Made by a program: the position numbers and the translations under genes
NCBI GenBank assembly: GCA_016931365.1
Contig: JAFGEY010000557.1
Location: forward strand, 1 to 36,025
DNA: 36,025 nt
From: Anaerolineae bacterium
Lineage (GTDB): Bacteria > Chloroflexota > Anaerolineae > JAFGEY01
Direction: 5' to 3'
Shown: positions 1 to 10,421 of the stretch, piece by piece
Layout: the number at the start of each line of letters is the position of its first letter
Numbering within the stretch: the stretch's first letter is position 1
Notes under the pieces: generated by a model
Database searches by the model: none
Seen by the model: the letters and a program-made list of their open reading frames with translations, nothing else
Told to the model about the DNA's origin: nothing

Positions 1-177
1 CGCCAGGCCGCGCAAGAGGGCGAGACGCGGTTCTACTACACCGGGATGGCCCAGGCCATGTTGCTGGACCGGCTGCTGCCGGGATGGAAAGACAGCGCGC
101 TGTCTTTCGACAGCGAGTTGTCAAAAGATGTCTGGCTGGAGACGTTGCTGGCTGAAGCCGTACAGACAGATCGATGA
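1..177 (+). CDS. C-terminal end of an unidentified protein (5' end outside window)
   Basis: Frame 1 is open from the first base to a TGA at 175-177 and gives 58 residues. The visible tail contains FYYTGMAQAMLLDRLLPGWK and ends with VWLETLLAEAVQTDR. The tyrosine pair, the LLDRLLPGWK segment and the helical end vaguely recall the C-termini of large predicted zinc-peptidase-like proteins of Chloroflexota, but no catalytic motif lies in this piece, so I do not assign a function. Base use is GC-rich and codon-like. The gene converges on the minus-strand phosphotransferase, with 194 bases between the two stops. Confidence 0.6.
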   Translation, partial: RQAAQEGETRFYYTGMAQAMLLDRLLPGWKDSALSFDSELSKDVWLETLLAEAVQTDR

Positions 178-371
178 GGGCAACCTCTCAAGGAGTCAAA
201 CCGGCGAGCCACGGCGGCTTGCGACAAGTGTGATGTGTTTGAGTGCGTGCAGCACATCCTCAGCGATGCGCGAACTCGACGCGCCGACCGGATGATCTCC
301 TATGGCTCATTCGAGAAGCAGTGTCTGCGCAAAGAGCCGCCCAACACGGGCGGTCGGCCGACGCCTGCGGT
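178..371. other. Convergent intergenic region with weak hairpin
   Basis: This gap lies between two converging genes. It holds one small inverted repeat, CCGCCC at 337-342 and GGGCGG at 348-353 around a 5-base loop. Read on the minus strand it is followed by CTCTTTG, so it could be a weak terminator for the phosphotransferase gene, but there is no real U tract. I see no gene in it. Confidence 0.35.
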
Positions 372-1544
372 TTACAGGCCAAGTTGCTGGATCAGGCTTC
401 GCGCTTCATCTACCCGGTCAAGGCAAAACGCATTCAGATGAACCCAGCTTGCCAGCACTTCTCTAGCTGAGTGTCCATACATGGCCTGTACATGGTCTCC
501 GGAATCTGGAGGCAGGCTGAATGGCGTCCAACCCGGCAGGTATTCCATCCAGAATGAGAGCGAAATCAGGTAACCCAGCCGCACCAGGCGCGGGTCGATC
601 CCTACCCCATGATCGGCGATCCCGGCAAGATAGCCCTCCAGCAGGGCCGCTTCGAGCGTTTCCACATCGTAAGGATCGTAATCAAAGAAATACAGACTGT
701 TTCCAACCAGTTCTCCCAGGTCATTGCCCACAGCGCCTAGGCCGGTGAAAGCCCAGTCAACGCCGATCAGCTCCTCCTCGCCAGTTTGGGCAAGTGTCCA
801 CATAAAATTCTTGCGGTGTACATCATTATGGCAGAGCACCTGCGGCAGGCGGGTGTTGACAAGGTCAAAGCGCAGGTTTTCCACGATCAGTTGCAGCACG
901 CGCAACTTTTGCTTGTCATCTAGCGTGCTCTGGACAATCGGCGACTTGCAGACATTTTGTTCAAACTCGGGGTTCATAAAACCCGACCACCCATTCTGTT
1001 CTGCCCAGCCGATGCCAAAAAAAGGCCCGCAGAGCCAGGGTTGATCAGGGAGCAGAGTACCGCACAGGTAAGCGCTCTGGAAGCGCCCCAACTGCCGGGC
1101 CGCGCGTTGGAAATATTCCAGCGACCACTGCTTGCCGGTCGATTCCTGGATGTGCTCGAGCCACACCCACGCCCCATCCTCATCTTCCATGATCCCATAG
1201 CAGCGTGGGGCACGCACACCGGGCGGCAGTGCCTCCAGCAAGCCAGATTGGAAGGCTATGACTTCCCGCCGCCAGTATGTCGCTTCGCGCGGCTGCTGGC
1301 TCGACTGCTTGGGGTTGTTTATACATTTCAGAACCACCGTCCATGATCGGTTCCCTTTCGCACTCTGGCCCTGCCCGTTGAAGCGAAACAGGCCGGTGGT
1401 GGTATCGGTTAATATCTCGTGACCGATCGGCTCGACCGTCCAATCGAGGATCACCAAATTCGGGTCTTGCTGGGCCTTGCGGACCGCCTCTGTCAAAACC
1501 GCTTGATCCACCGCCTTTAGCTGTTCCAAAAGATCGCCGACCAT
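372..1544 (-). CDS. APH/choline-kinase-like phosphotransferase
   Basis: The protein (390 aa) has the protein-kinase-like fold motifs of the aminoglycoside phosphotransferase/CHK family (PF01636-like). These are a lysine in TVVLKCI (about K73), the catalytic loop LCHNDVHRKNFMW with the Brenner-type H239-N-D241 and N246, and the metal-binding VDWAFTGLGAVGNDLGEL with D263. It should transfer phosphate from ATP to a small hydroxylated substrate in the cytoplasm; the substrate cannot be told from sequence and antibiotic resistance should not be assumed. The start is set at ATG 1544, preceded by AAAGGGAG at good distance. A longer frame reaches 1610 but its first 22 residues are basic, low in conservation signal and lack a ribosome site. 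The gene stands alone, downstream of tRNA-Asn on the same strand and separated from it by a strong palindrome. Confidence 0.85.
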   Translation of the reverse strand: MVGDLLEQLKAVDQAVLTEAVRKAQQDPNLVILDWTVEPIGHEILTDTTTGLFRFNGQGQSAKGNRSWTVVLKCINNPKQSSQQPREATYWRREVIAFQSGLLEALPPGVRAPRCYGIMEDEDGAWVWLEHIQESTGKQWSLEYFQRAARQLGRFQSAYLCGTLLPDQPWLCGPFFGIGWAEQNGWSGFMNPEFEQNVCKSPIVQSTLDDKQKLRVLQLIVENLRFDLVNTRLPQVLCHNDVHRKNFMWTLAQTGEEELIGVDWAFTGLGAVGNDLGELVGNSLYFFDYDPYDVETLEAALLEGYLAGIADHGVGIDPRLVRLGYLISLSFWMEYLPGWTPFSLPPDSGDHVQAMYGHSAREVLASWVHLNAFCLDRVDEARSLIQQLGL

Positions 1545-1847
1545 TCTGGCTCCCTTTTTGCGCGCCGTTCTGTGTGTTTGATGGGCAGACGGCTGCGCAG
1601 CTCTACTCATAAAAAGGCAATCGCTGGCACAATGATCCCTTTTGAGTCCGACGTGTTTTTGATTCCAAATGCCAGGCCTGCCGGCCTACAAGAAACGCCG
1701 GCACATCAACGCTCCTGAAAAGGAAAGGCCATCAGTGTGCTAGCACACTGATGGCCCTAGATCAGTTGTTCCCTATCTTGTTATCTGATGTTCGATGTAC
1801 GTTAACGATGTAGTGTCTGGTTTCGTTTTTGGGGATCTGACCTTATA
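1545..1847. other. Noncoding gap between phosphotransferase gene and tRNA-Asn
   Basis: About 300 bases without a convincing coding frame. The one clear structure is the 30-base palindrome at 1727-1756. I could not find a good -35/-10 pair for the phosphotransferase gene here; the region nearest its start (1545-1670) has only weak candidates. Confidence 0.5.
1727..1756 (-). terminator. Perfect 30-base palindrome, likely terminator
   Basis: Two 14-base arms (GGCCATCAGTGTGC and its complement) meet around a central TA, giving a hairpin with essentially no mismatches. Read on the minus strand it is followed by TTTCCTTTTC, a pyrimidine-rich, T-containing tract, which fits intrinsic termination of the tRNA-Asn transcript about 90 bases after the tRNA. 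On the plus strand no T run follows. A protein-binding site or a repeat element would be alternatives. Confidence 0.6.
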
Positions 1848-1919
1848 CTCCTCGACCAGGATTTGAACCTGGAACCAACCGGTTAACAGCCGGTCGCTCT
1901 GCCGTTGAGCTATCGAGGA
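1848..1919 (-). tRNA. tRNA-Asn (anticodon GTT)
   Basis: A full 72-base cloverleaf can be folded on the minus strand. The acceptor stem is TCCTCGA/TCGAGGA with discriminator G, the D arm is AGCTCAACGGCAGAGC, the anticodon loop is CTGTTAA with GTT (plus-strand positions 1885-1887), and the T arm contains GGTTCAAATCC. The 3' CCA is not encoded; the genome continues TAT. It lies 53 bases downstream of the rpoD stop on the same strand and has its own promoter. Confidence 0.97.
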
Positions 1920-1938
1920 ATGCCTTTTACAGGAAGGT

Positions 1939-1966
1939 ATTATACCTGATTTTTGTAATCCGTCAA
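1939..1966 (-). promoter_or_regulatory. Sigma-70 promoter of tRNA-Asn
   Basis: On the minus strand TTGACG (1961-1966) and a perfect TATAAT (1939-1944) are separated by 16 bases. The predicted start is close to 1932, about a dozen bases ahead of the mature tRNA. The -35 box begins 7 bases past the rpoD stop codon. Confidence 0.85.
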
Positions 1967-1972
1967 ATTGCC

Positions 1973-3853
<1,881 letters not shown>

Positions 3854-3893
3854 TCTCGCCTGTTTGGTCGAATTTGCATATACAAGGTATCGT

Positions 3894-5861
3894 TTATGCG
3901 ACGCGCTCGCGCTTTTGCCGCCTGCCCAGCGCGGTATTCTCGTGCAGCGCCCGGTCGAGGCCGAAGCGATTGGTGTTCAGCAGGGCCAGCACAGTGCTCT
4001 GGTATTCGACGGCCCTGGCGTCGCCCTGTTCCAGCGACTCAGCCTGCAACACCTGAAGGTTCTGGATCACCCGGTCGATGTTTTTGCGGCGCAGATGCAG
4101 AATGTTGCGTTCAAAGTCGCGCTCAGCCAGTTCGTTCGAACTCTGCGAGTTCGAACTCTCGGACTCTGCAAGTCCGCGCGAGTTTGACGAACTTGAAAAG
4201 CTCGCAACGTCCAGGCCGTTGTCAAGCAAAAAATCCAGGTGGAGCTGGAGCAGCGGCGGCAGTTGATCGACCCAGGTCTGCCAATCCATCCCCGTTTCGA
4301 TGCGCTGCCAGGCCGCAAAAAGGGCCCGGTTTTCGACCTGGGCGAAATCATCCTCTTGCAGCGGCGTCAGCGACAGATCGGCCAGCACTTTGTTGGCCTT
4401 GTCCAGCCATTCCGGCCGGCGCAGCAAAATGGACAGGCACTGTTCTTCGAGTGCGAATGTTTGAGCGACGGGAGCCTGTATTTTCGGCTCGAACCCATCG
4501 GGTTCGAGGGGCCGCCTGCGCTGGGTCTGGCCGAAGGCGTTCAACTGCCGCCGGATGGCCGGTTCTTCCATACGCACTAGGCGGGCCAGTTTTTGGATGT
4601 AATGCGTCTGCTGCACCTGATCCGAAATTTCAAGCAGGATGGGCAGCAACCGCCGCACTGCTTCGGATTTGCCTTTGGCCGTATGCGTGTCCAGATCGGC
4701 GGTGATGACGTCAAAATAATAGTCTACCACCGGCATGGCCGATTCGACCAGTGCATTCCAAAGTTCAGGCGTCTCACGGATCAGGTCGTCCGGGTCTTTA
4801 CCTTCCGGCAGGGTCATGATCCGGATATCGGCGTCGAGGCGGCTTTCGTACCTGATCCAGCCCCGCGAATTGATGATCGGCACGGCTTTGTCCAGCGTTT
4901 GGCGGGCTACGGCCAGCCCGCGCAGCGTGCCCTGGTCGCCCGCCGCATCCGGGTCAAGGGCGAGAATATAGTTTTTGGTCATCCGCTTGAGCAGGTTGAG
5001 CTGATGCTCGGTCAGCGCCGTACCCATCGAGGCGACCACGTTACCGATGCCGGCCTGGTGGGCTTGCAGCACGTCCATATAGCCTTCGACGATGACCACC
5101 TGGTTTCGCGCACGGATCGCGCCTTTGGCCAGGTCAATGCCAAAGAGGATGTGGCTCTTGTCGAACAGCGGCGTCTGCGGCGAGTTCAGGTATTTGGGCT
5201 CTCCTGGGCCGATGACGCGCCCCCCAAAGCCGATCACCTGCCCGCGAATGTCGCGGATGGGGATCATAAAGCGGCCGCGAAAACGGTCGTAAAAGCCGCC
5301 ATCCTCGCGCGGGATGATCAACCCGCATTCAAGCAGGTCTTGTCGCTCGTATCCCCGCTCCAGCAGGTGATTGCTCAACGCTCGCCAGTCGTCACGGGCA
5401 AAACCCAGTTGAAAGCGCTGGATCGTTTCCTCATTCAGTCCACGCTGTGCAGAATAATCGCGTCCGGGCTGTCCGTGCGGGCTTTTGAGCAAGGTCTCGT
5501 GAAAATAGGCTGCAGCGGTGGCGTGAATGTCGTAGAGTTTTTCAAGGTGCTTTTGTCGCTTGAGGTCGCCCTGGCGCGGCGTTTCGAGCGTGACGCCGGC
5601 CTTTTGCGCCAATGATTTGAGCGCTTCGCCAAAGTCAAGGTTTTCATATTTCATCACGAACGAGAACAGGTCGCCGCCGGTGCCGCACGCGCCAAAACAG
5701 TGCCAGCTCTGCGTCTCGGGAAATACGATAAAGGAGGGCGTCTTTTCCGAGTGGAAAGGGCAGATGCCTTTGTAATTGCGTCCCGCTCGTTTGAGGGGGA
5801 TATAACTCGAGATCACATCGGCGATGTCGAGCCGCGCTTTGATTTCATCTACCGCACTCAT
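3894..5861 (-). CDS. dnaG: DNA primase DnaG
   Basis: DnaG (655 aa) makes RNA primers at the replication fork. The N-terminal CHC2 zinc domain has CPFH (C34, H37) and [11 protein letters not shown] (C55, C59), so its second cysteine pair is spaced by three residues rather than two. The catalytic core follows, with [10 protein letters not shown] and the Toprim motifs VIVEGYMDV (E259) and [10 protein letters not shown] (D303, D305). The C-terminal part that normally contacts the DnaB helicase is present but divergent, and contains a palindrome-encoded LEPDGFEPK (about 452-458) and a Ser-rich repeat-encoded stretch (about 554-576). ATG 5861 follows AAAGGA. An open frame continues upstream to 6080, but that part is outside the conserved domain and crosses the promoter. 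First gene of the dnaG-rpoD operon. Confidence 0.97.
   Translation of the reverse strand: MSAVDEIKARLDIADVISSYIPLKRAGRNYKGICPFHSEKTPSFIVFPETQSWHCFGACGTGGDLFSFVMKYENLDFGEALKSLAQKAGVTLETPRQGDLKRQKHLEKLYDIHATAAAYFHETLLKSPHGQPGRDYSAQRGLNEETIQRFQLGFARDDWRALSNHLLERGYERQDLLECGLIIPREDGGFYDRFRGRFMIPIRDIRGQVIGFGGRVIGPGEPKYLNSPQTPLFDKSHILFGIDLAKGAIRARNQVVIVEGYMDVLQAHQAGIGNVVASMGTALTEHQLNLLKRMTKNYILALDPDAAGDQGTLRGLAVARQTLDKAVPIINSRGWIRYESRLDADIRIMTLPEGKDPDDLIRETPELWNALVESAMPVVDYYFDVITADLDTHTAKGKSEAVRRLLPILLEISDQVQQTHYIQKLARLVRMEEPAIRRQLNAFGQTQRRRPLEPDGFEPKIQAPVAQTFALEEQCLSILLRRPEWLDKANKVLADLSLTPLQEDDFAQVENRALFAAWQRIETGMDWQTWVDQLPPLLQLHLDFLLDNGLDVASFSSSSNSRGLAESESSNSQSSNELAERDFERNILHLRRKNIDRVIQNLQVLQAESLEQGDARAVEYQSTVLALLNTNRFGLDRALHENTALGRRQKRERVA
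4134..4176. repeat. Palindromic repeat element inside dnaG (multi-hairpin)
   Basis: Two adjacent hairpins lie inside the coding frame. The first has 10-base perfect arms GTTCGAACTC (4134-4143) and GAGTTCGAAC (4147-4156) around TGC. The second is CGGACT (4160-4165) and AGTCCG (4171-4176). Imperfect AGTT/AACT symmetry continues to about 4195. On the coding strand this reads GGACTTGCAGAGTCC and related words and encodes a Ser/Asn/Glu-rich stretch. It looks like a mobile or dispersed palindromic repeat tolerated in a linker of DnaG. Confidence 0.7.
4488..4508. repeat. Short palindrome inside dnaG
   Basis: Perfect 9-base arms CTCGAACCC (4488-4496) and GGGTTCGAG (4500-4508) flank a 3-base loop. 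The segment encodes LEPDGFEP within the divergent part of DnaG. It may be a second repeat-derived insertion; as a single short palindrome it is less secure than the one at 4134. Confidence 0.5.
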
Positions 5862-5906
5862 AAATCCTTTACCTTTTTGGACTTCCTGGCGTTGCCATCG
5901 ATAGTC

Positions 5907-5935
5907 ATTATACACACAAGACTTTATTTGGTCAA
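5907..5935 (-). promoter_or_regulatory. Sigma-70 promoter of the dnaG-rpoD operon
   Basis: On the minus strand TTGACC (5930-5935) is followed after exactly 17 bases by a perfect TATAAT (5907-5912). The expected transcript start is near 5900, leaving a leader of about 40 bases before the dnaG ATG at 5861. It is back to back with the promoter of the glycan cluster. Confidence 0.88.
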
Positions 5936-5978
5936 TCTGCCCTGAAATAGGGTGAGCGGTCAAATGGGTACGGCCAGG

Positions 5979-6008
5979 TTCAGGTCTTGGGGGGTTCTGT
6001 GGTATAAT
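5979..6008 (+). promoter_or_regulatory. Probable promoter of the glycan cluster
   Basis: A perfect TATAAT is at 6003-6008. The best upstream hexamer, TTCAGG at 5979-5984 with an 18-base spacer, is a poor -35 box, so the promoter may be weak or activator-dependent. A start near 6015 would leave about 30 bases before the ATG at 6044. Confidence 0.55.
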
Positions 6009-6043
6009 GATTGTTGTGTGATGTCTTGACCGGAGTACACTGG

Positions 6044-7054
6044 ATGATGAAACGCTGGCAGTTTTGGCTTGGTGTTGCAATCAGCGCGGTATTTCTGTTT
6101 TTTGCCCTGCGCGGCGTCGATTGGGCGGCGACCTGGCAGGCGGTACAGACGGCGCAGGTGGGATATCTGGCTTTGGCCTGGGTGTGCCTGTTGGCCTCAT
6201 ACCTGTCGCGTGCCATGCGCTGGCGGTCGGTGCTGCTGCCACTCAAGCTCGTTTCTTTGTGGACGTCCTGGCGCGTATTTATGGTTGGTTTAGTGTCGAA
6301 TAACGTGTTGCCCGCGCGCGCAGGTGAGTTGGTGCGGGCGTATGTGTTGGGGCAGAGCGAGCGTGTCGACACGGCGGCCGTGTTGGGCACGGTGGCCGTC
6401 GAGCGGGTATTTGACGTGTTGACCGTGCTGCTGCTGCTCAGTCTGGGGATGACATCGGGGGCATTGGGCGGCCTCGGCGGCGAGTATGGCCTCTGGTTGG
6501 GCGCGGCGATGGTCGGTGGGCTGGCTGCTGGCGTGCTCGTCATCGCCCTGTGGGGCGATCGCCTGACTGGCGTGGCAGCCCGGCTGGTGGGACGCTTTTC
6601 GCCGGCCTGGGGCGAAAAAATCGCCGGCTTGGGCGAGGCCTTTGTCCAGGGCGTGCGTGCTGTGGGCAGCGTCAAGCGCGCGGCGATAGTTGTCGGATGG
6701 ACGTGGATTTCCTGGGGGTTGTTTTTGCTCTACGCTTATTGGGTACTGTGTGCCTATCATTTGACTGTCAATGCAGCCGGCGTGGCCTTTTTAATGGGCT
6801 TTGCCGGATTGGCCGTGGCCATTCCCTCCGCGCCGGGCAGCGTAGGGACGATGGAATATGCTTATATGTTAGGGCTGGCTCTACTCGGTGTAGGTATGGA
6901 GGAGACGCGGATCGGCTTTGCGCTGACCTATCACGTGCTGGAGTGGGTGACGACGCTGGCACTGGGGTTGTTCTGCCTGGGCCAGTTGGGGTTATCTCTG
7001 CGGCAGGTATCGGCGATGGCGAATCCTGCCCGGCGTGGGGCGGACCTGCCGTGA
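6044..7054 (+). CDS. UPF0104/AglD-type lysylphosphatidylglycerol synthase TM-region family protein
   Basis: A 336-residue integral membrane protein made almost wholly of hydrophobic helices. Diagnostic features of the PF03706 family (TIGR00374) are the early SRAMRWRSVL segment, GLVSNNVLPARAGELVRAY, the VAVERVFDVLTV segment, and the late PSAPGSVGTMEYAYML glycine-rich loop. Members act as lipid flippases or as companions of polyprenyl-phosphate glycosyltransferases; in this setting a role in moving a lipid-linked sugar is likely but inferred. The start is ATG 6044, eight bases after GGAG; ATG 6047 is an alternative. The downstream gene starts inside its stop codon (GTGA overlap), showing translational coupling. 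Confidence 0.85.
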   Translation: MMKRWQFWLGVAISAVFLFFALRGVDWAATWQAVQTAQVGYLALAWVCLLASYLSRAMRWRSVLLPLKLVSLWTSWRVFMVGLVSNNVLPARAGELVRAYVLGQSERVDTAAVLGTVAVERVFDVLTVLLLLSLGMTSGALGGLGGEYGLWLGAAMVGGLAAGVLVIALWGDRLTGVAARLVGRFSPAWGEKIAGLGEAFVQGVRAVGSVKRAAIVVGWTWISWGLFLLYAYWVLCAYHLTVNAAGVAFLMGFAGLAVAIPSAPGSVGTMEYAYMLGLALLGVGMEETRIGFALTYHVLEWVTTLALGLFCLGQLGLSLRQVSAMANPARRGADLP

Positions 7055-8670
7055 GCCGGGTTCGCCCGTTAGTGTTCGTCGGGATCGCCGCTCTGGGGCT
7101 GTCGGGCGCAGCTTATCTCGTCGCCGTGTTGGTACCTCCGCCCGGCTGGCGCTTTTTGGGCGGGATCGCCAGCCCGGATGACGCAAGCGTTTACCTGGCG
7201 GCGATGTATCAAGGCGTGCGTGGCGCATGGCTTTACCGCCCGCCGTTCGATCCAACTCTGGTGCCGCCGCTGCTGATGTACACGCTGTACCTGGGATTGG
7301 GACACCTGGCCCGACTCTTGCAGATCGATCTGGCGTTGATGTTCCACTTGGCGCGGTTGGCCAGCGGGGCGTGCCTTTTGTTCGTCGCCGCGTGGTGGGC
7401 GCGAAGGCTGTTCGAGACTGCCGCCGAGCGGAGAACAGCCTGGCTACTGGTCGCTTTTTCATCGGGGCTGGGCTGGCTGTTGGCTTTGATCCCGGTCGCA
7501 GCGTGGCAAGCGCGGTTGATCGATCTGCGGCTGCCGGAAGCAAGCTCTTTTTTGGCCATCTTTACTGCGCCTCACTTTGCACTGGGGGTCGCTCTGGAGG
7601 CGCTGGCGTTGCTGGCCTTTGCTATAACTGTCGAGAGCCGGCGTTGGTGGGCCTGGGCTATCGCCTGCGGATTGATTTTGCTGGGATTGGGGCTGGTCTA
7701 TCCGTTTGCGCTGCCGGTGGTTTATGCCACAATCGGCGCATATGTGCTCTGGCAGTTGTGGATCAAGCGCACGCAATGGATGCGCATCTTGTGCACTGCC
7801 CTGATCGCCGGGATCGTCCCGTTGCCGTTCGTCCTTTATTATACGAATACGTTCTTTTTTGATCCATTCTGGCGAGGCACGCACGTCGCGCAGAATGTGA
7901 TCCCCACGCCCGGCCCCGGCTGGCTGGTCGCCGGGTATGGCTTGCCGCTGCTGCTGGCTCTGTGGGGCGGCATCGACGCCGTCCGCTCGCGCGACGAAAA
8001 ATGGGCGCTCCTGGCCCTGTGGGCGTTGATCAATGCGGCGTTGCTCTGGGCGCCGGTGCCATTTCAGTGGCGATTGGCTAACGGTTGGCATTTCGCGCTC
8101 GCTTTGCTGGCCGCGCGAGGACTGGTGCGCGGAGTATTGCCCTGGATGACGCAGGGAGATCGCTTTGTCTGGCTGCGTCGATCGAGTTCCAACCCATCGG
8201 CGACGCTGCGGCGGGTGATACTGATCCTGTCCGTGCCGTCGACATTGATGGTCGTCCTGATCGGAGTGCGCATCGCCCTGACCGAACGAGGATTTCCGTA
8301 TTACTTTCCAGATGCCGAGCTGACGGCGATGGACGATCTGTCCGGGCAACTGACCTTTGACGATGTGGTGCTGGGCGCGTACCAGACCGGCAATGTGCTG
8401 CCCGCGCACGCGCTGTGCCGGGTGGTGGCAGGACAGCAGTTCACCACCCTCGACCCGCAGGCCAAGCTGACCGACGTGGCGCGTTTTTTTCGGGCCGAGA
8501 CGCCGGACGAGCAGCGGCGGACTATTCTTGAACAGTATGGCGTGACTGTGGTCTATTACGGCATCTGGGAGCGCACGTTGGGCGGTTTTGCCCCCGGTCA
8601 GTTCGACGGCTTGATCGAATTGGCCCGCAGCGGCGATACCGTTTTGTATCGAGTGCAAGCACCGGATTGA
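7051..8670 (+). CDS. GT-C fold membrane glycosyltransferase-like protein
   Basis: A 539-residue protein with a short N-terminal anchor, many transmembrane helices and a soluble C-terminal domain (from about residue 410). In the first extracytoplasmic loop it has SPDDASVYLAAM, which fits the acidic catalytic position of GT-C enzymes, followed by a YRPPFDPT loop. The C-terminal domain has QYGVTVVYYGIWE, similar in style to the soluble tails of Chloroflexota GT-C proteins. It probably transfers a sugar from a polyprenyl phosphate outside the membrane; acceptor unknown. The GTG start at 7051 overlaps the previous stop by GTGA. A longer open frame reaches back to 6550, but that part is a shadow of the previous gene. 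Confidence 0.75.
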   Translation: MSRVRPLVFVGIAALGLSGAAYLVAVLVPPPGWRFLGGIASPDDASVYLAAMYQGVRGAWLYRPPFDPTLVPPLLMYTLYLGLGHLARLLQIDLALMFHLARLASGACLLFVAAWWARRLFETAAERRTAWLLVAFSSGLGWLLALIPVAAWQARLIDLRLPEASSFLAIFTAPHFALGVALEALALLAFAITVESRRWWAWAIACGLILLGLGLVYPFALPVVYATIGAYVLWQLWIKRTQWMRILCTALIAGIVPLPFVLYYTNTFFFDPFWRGTHVAQNVIPTPGPGWLVAGYGLPLLLALWGGIDAVRSRDEKWALLALWALINAALLWAPVPFQWRLANGWHFALALLAARGLVRGVLPWMTQGDRFVWLRRSSSNPSATLRRVILILSVPSTLMVVLIGVRIALTERGFPYYFPDAELTAMDDLSGQLTFDDVVLGAYQTGNVLPAHALCRVVAGQQFTTLDPQAKLTDVARFFRAETPDEQRRTILEQYGVTVVYYGIWERTLGGFAPGQFDGLIELARSGDTVLYRVQAPD

Positions 8671-8676
8671 TGGTCT

Positions 8677-10407
8677 ATGATCTTTTTTGAAAAATGGCGG
8701 AATTTAACTGATACGAACAAAGTCGCCATCATTCTGGCGTTCCTGGCACTGATCTATAGTGTGCTCTCTTTTGGCGTGCTGCCCCGCCACGTCTTTTTTT
8801 CGCCCGATGAAGGAGACAAAATCATAGCCGCCATTTCGGCAGCGCGACGCGGTGACGTATGGCGACTGGCTTACGAGTACCCCGGGTATGATGTTGACCC
8901 GGAGGGGACATTTTTTTTCACCGAGTGGGTGCGGCTAATAGATGGAAAGCCCGTGCCTTTTCACCTTTCAGTGTTGATATTCGTCAATGCGCCTTTGTAT
9001 CGCCTGTTGGGATGGAATGCCTTTTACGTGCTCCCTTTGCTGTCCGGTTTGGGGATCATCTGGCTGTCTTATCAACTGGCCCGTCTGATAGAGGCGCCAC
9101 ATCCATGGGTGGTTCCGCTGATCGCAGGGCTATGCACGCCGGTCTTCTTTTTCAGCCTGACCACCTGGGATCATATGCCTACCGTGTTTTGTTCGACGCT
9201 GATCGTATATCTGCTGACCCGGCAGACGCGGCGATTTCAGTGGTGGGAAGTGTCCCTGGCCGGAGCGGTTATCGGCTTGGGGCTGTGGATGCGCTTTGAA
9301 ATGTATTTGTTCACCATTGCTGTTGGATTAGCGTATATATATGTGTTTTGGCGCCAGCGGATGATATGGCCGGGACTGATGGCGCTAGCCGCCGGGTCTG
9401 CGGTGGTGTTTGCGGCGATGATGGTTCAGCAATGGGCAGTTTATGGAACAGCAGAGATACTCCCGTTGTCGGTCCGCGCTTCGACGATTGAGATCGATCG
9501 GCAGGGGGCAGCGTCAATGTCTGAGGCTTTGCGCAATGTGATTTTGCGTCAGGCGCGGGTGCTGTTGGCTTTGACGCTAGACAGCCCTTCGGTCTGGTTG
9601 GAACGGGTCTTTCTGGCTCTGGCGTTTGTCGGCGTGATCGTCGTCAACTGGTTTGCGAAATTGCAGCGACACTCCTGGCTGGTGGTCGGCAGTGTGCTGT
9701 TGCAAGTGGCTGGCACCATATTGGCTGTCATCCATCGCTACATTCCAGAAACCATCGTTGGATTGATCCCGACTTTGCCACTAGCGTCGTTAGGATTGGT
9801 CTATGCGTCGCCGACATCGCACCAAGATCGTCCCCCGCAGCGCATGGCTCTCGACCTGATCGCTACGGTGAGCGTGAGCTTTTTTCTTTTTGGGCTTGTC
9901 CTGTTGCCTTCCTTTGGTGGGCCATCGTGGGGGCCGCGCTATCTTGCGCCGCTGTTTCCCTTGCTGGCTGTGCTGGCCTGGGCTACCAGGGGACGCGCAT
10001 CAGTTCTGCCAAATGGATGGAATAAAAAGGCTATCTATGTCGCTTTTGGAATAGTGTTTGTCTTGAGCCTGGCCATGCAGTGGGTCGGGGTGTGGTTCCT
10101 TTACGATTACAAACAGACGATGGTGGACTGGTATGACGAACTCCGCGTGCTGGACGTCTATTATGTGCTGTCGGACTCGCACTGGTTTCTCCGCCAGGTG
10201 TCAAACCTTTACTTTGATCGTTGCTTTTGTTTTTTATCCAGTCAACAAAACTATCAGACATTGGTCGAACGCCTCGCGCGCAAGGGAGTGGATCGGTTTG
10301 CTTGGATCGCTGCAGCAGATACTCAATACAGCCCTGAATTTGAAACGTCGGCATTTGCCGTCCGGCACGCAAAAGGGGCAATCTATACTATTGTTCCAAT
10401 AAATTAG
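8677..10407 (+). CDS. GT39-like membrane glycosyltransferase, paralogue of 15417-17153
   Basis: A 576-residue polytopic protein. After the first helix comes RHVFFSPDEGDK, the Asp-Glu motif expected of PMT/GT39-type GT-C enzymes, then EYPGYDVDPEG and a run of helices including SLTTWDHMPTVF. The C-terminal soluble part includes WYDELRVLDVYYVLSD. It aligns without gaps through its first ~110 residues, and recognisably to the end, with the protein at 15417-17153. Its base composition looks more AT-rich than its neighbours (T runs, TTA/TTT codons), which hints at a different history from its paralogue. ATG 8677 lies 6 bases after the previous stop; the ribosome site is weak, so coupling is likely. 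Confidence 0.8.
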   Translation: MIFFEKWRNLTDTNKVAIILAFLALIYSVLSFGVLPRHVFFSPDEGDKIIAAISAARRGDVWRLAYEYPGYDVDPEGTFFFTEWVRLIDGKPVPFHLSVLIFVNAPLYRLLGWNAFYVLPLLSGLGIIWLSYQLARLIEAPHPWVVPLIAGLCTPVFFFSLTTWDHMPTVFCSTLIVYLLTRQTRRFQWWEVSLAGAVIGLGLWMRFEMYLFTIAVGLAYIYVFWRQRMIWPGLMALAAGSAVVFAAMMVQQWAVYGTAEILPLSVRASTIEIDRQGAASMSEALRNVILRQARVLLALTLDSPSVWLERVFLALAFVGVIVVNWFAKLQRHSWLVVGSVLLQVAGTILAVIHRYIPETIVGLIPTLPLASLGLVYASPTSHQDRPPQRMALDLIATVSVSFFLFGLVLLPSFGGPSWGPRYLAPLFPLLAVLAWATRGRASVLPNGWNKKAIYVAFGIVFVLSLAMQWVGVWFLYDYKQTMVDWYDELRVLDVYYVLSDSHWFLRQVSNLYFDRCFCFLSSQQNYQTLVERLARKGVDRFAWIAAADTQYSPEFETSAFAVRHAKGAIYTIVPIN

Positions 10408-10421
10408 CAGGGTGAACGAGG

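Noticed and set aside
337..353. Bidirectional terminator between the first two genes
   Set aside because: The stem is only 6 bases and no T run follows on either strand; noted only as a weak hairpin.
372..1544. Antibiotic-resistance phosphotransferase
   Set aside because: Family motifs fit APH/CHK broadly, but nothing in the sequence or context (no mobile element, housekeeping neighbourhood) supports a resistance role.
5862..6080. Upstream extension of dnaG
   Set aside because: The frame stays open, but it crosses a near-consensus promoter and precedes the conserved primase start; ATG 5861 has a good ribosome site.
7459..8658. Minus-strand open frame of about 399 codons
   Set aside because: Complement of a GT-C membrane gene; composition (Gln/Arg/His) is typical of shadow frames.
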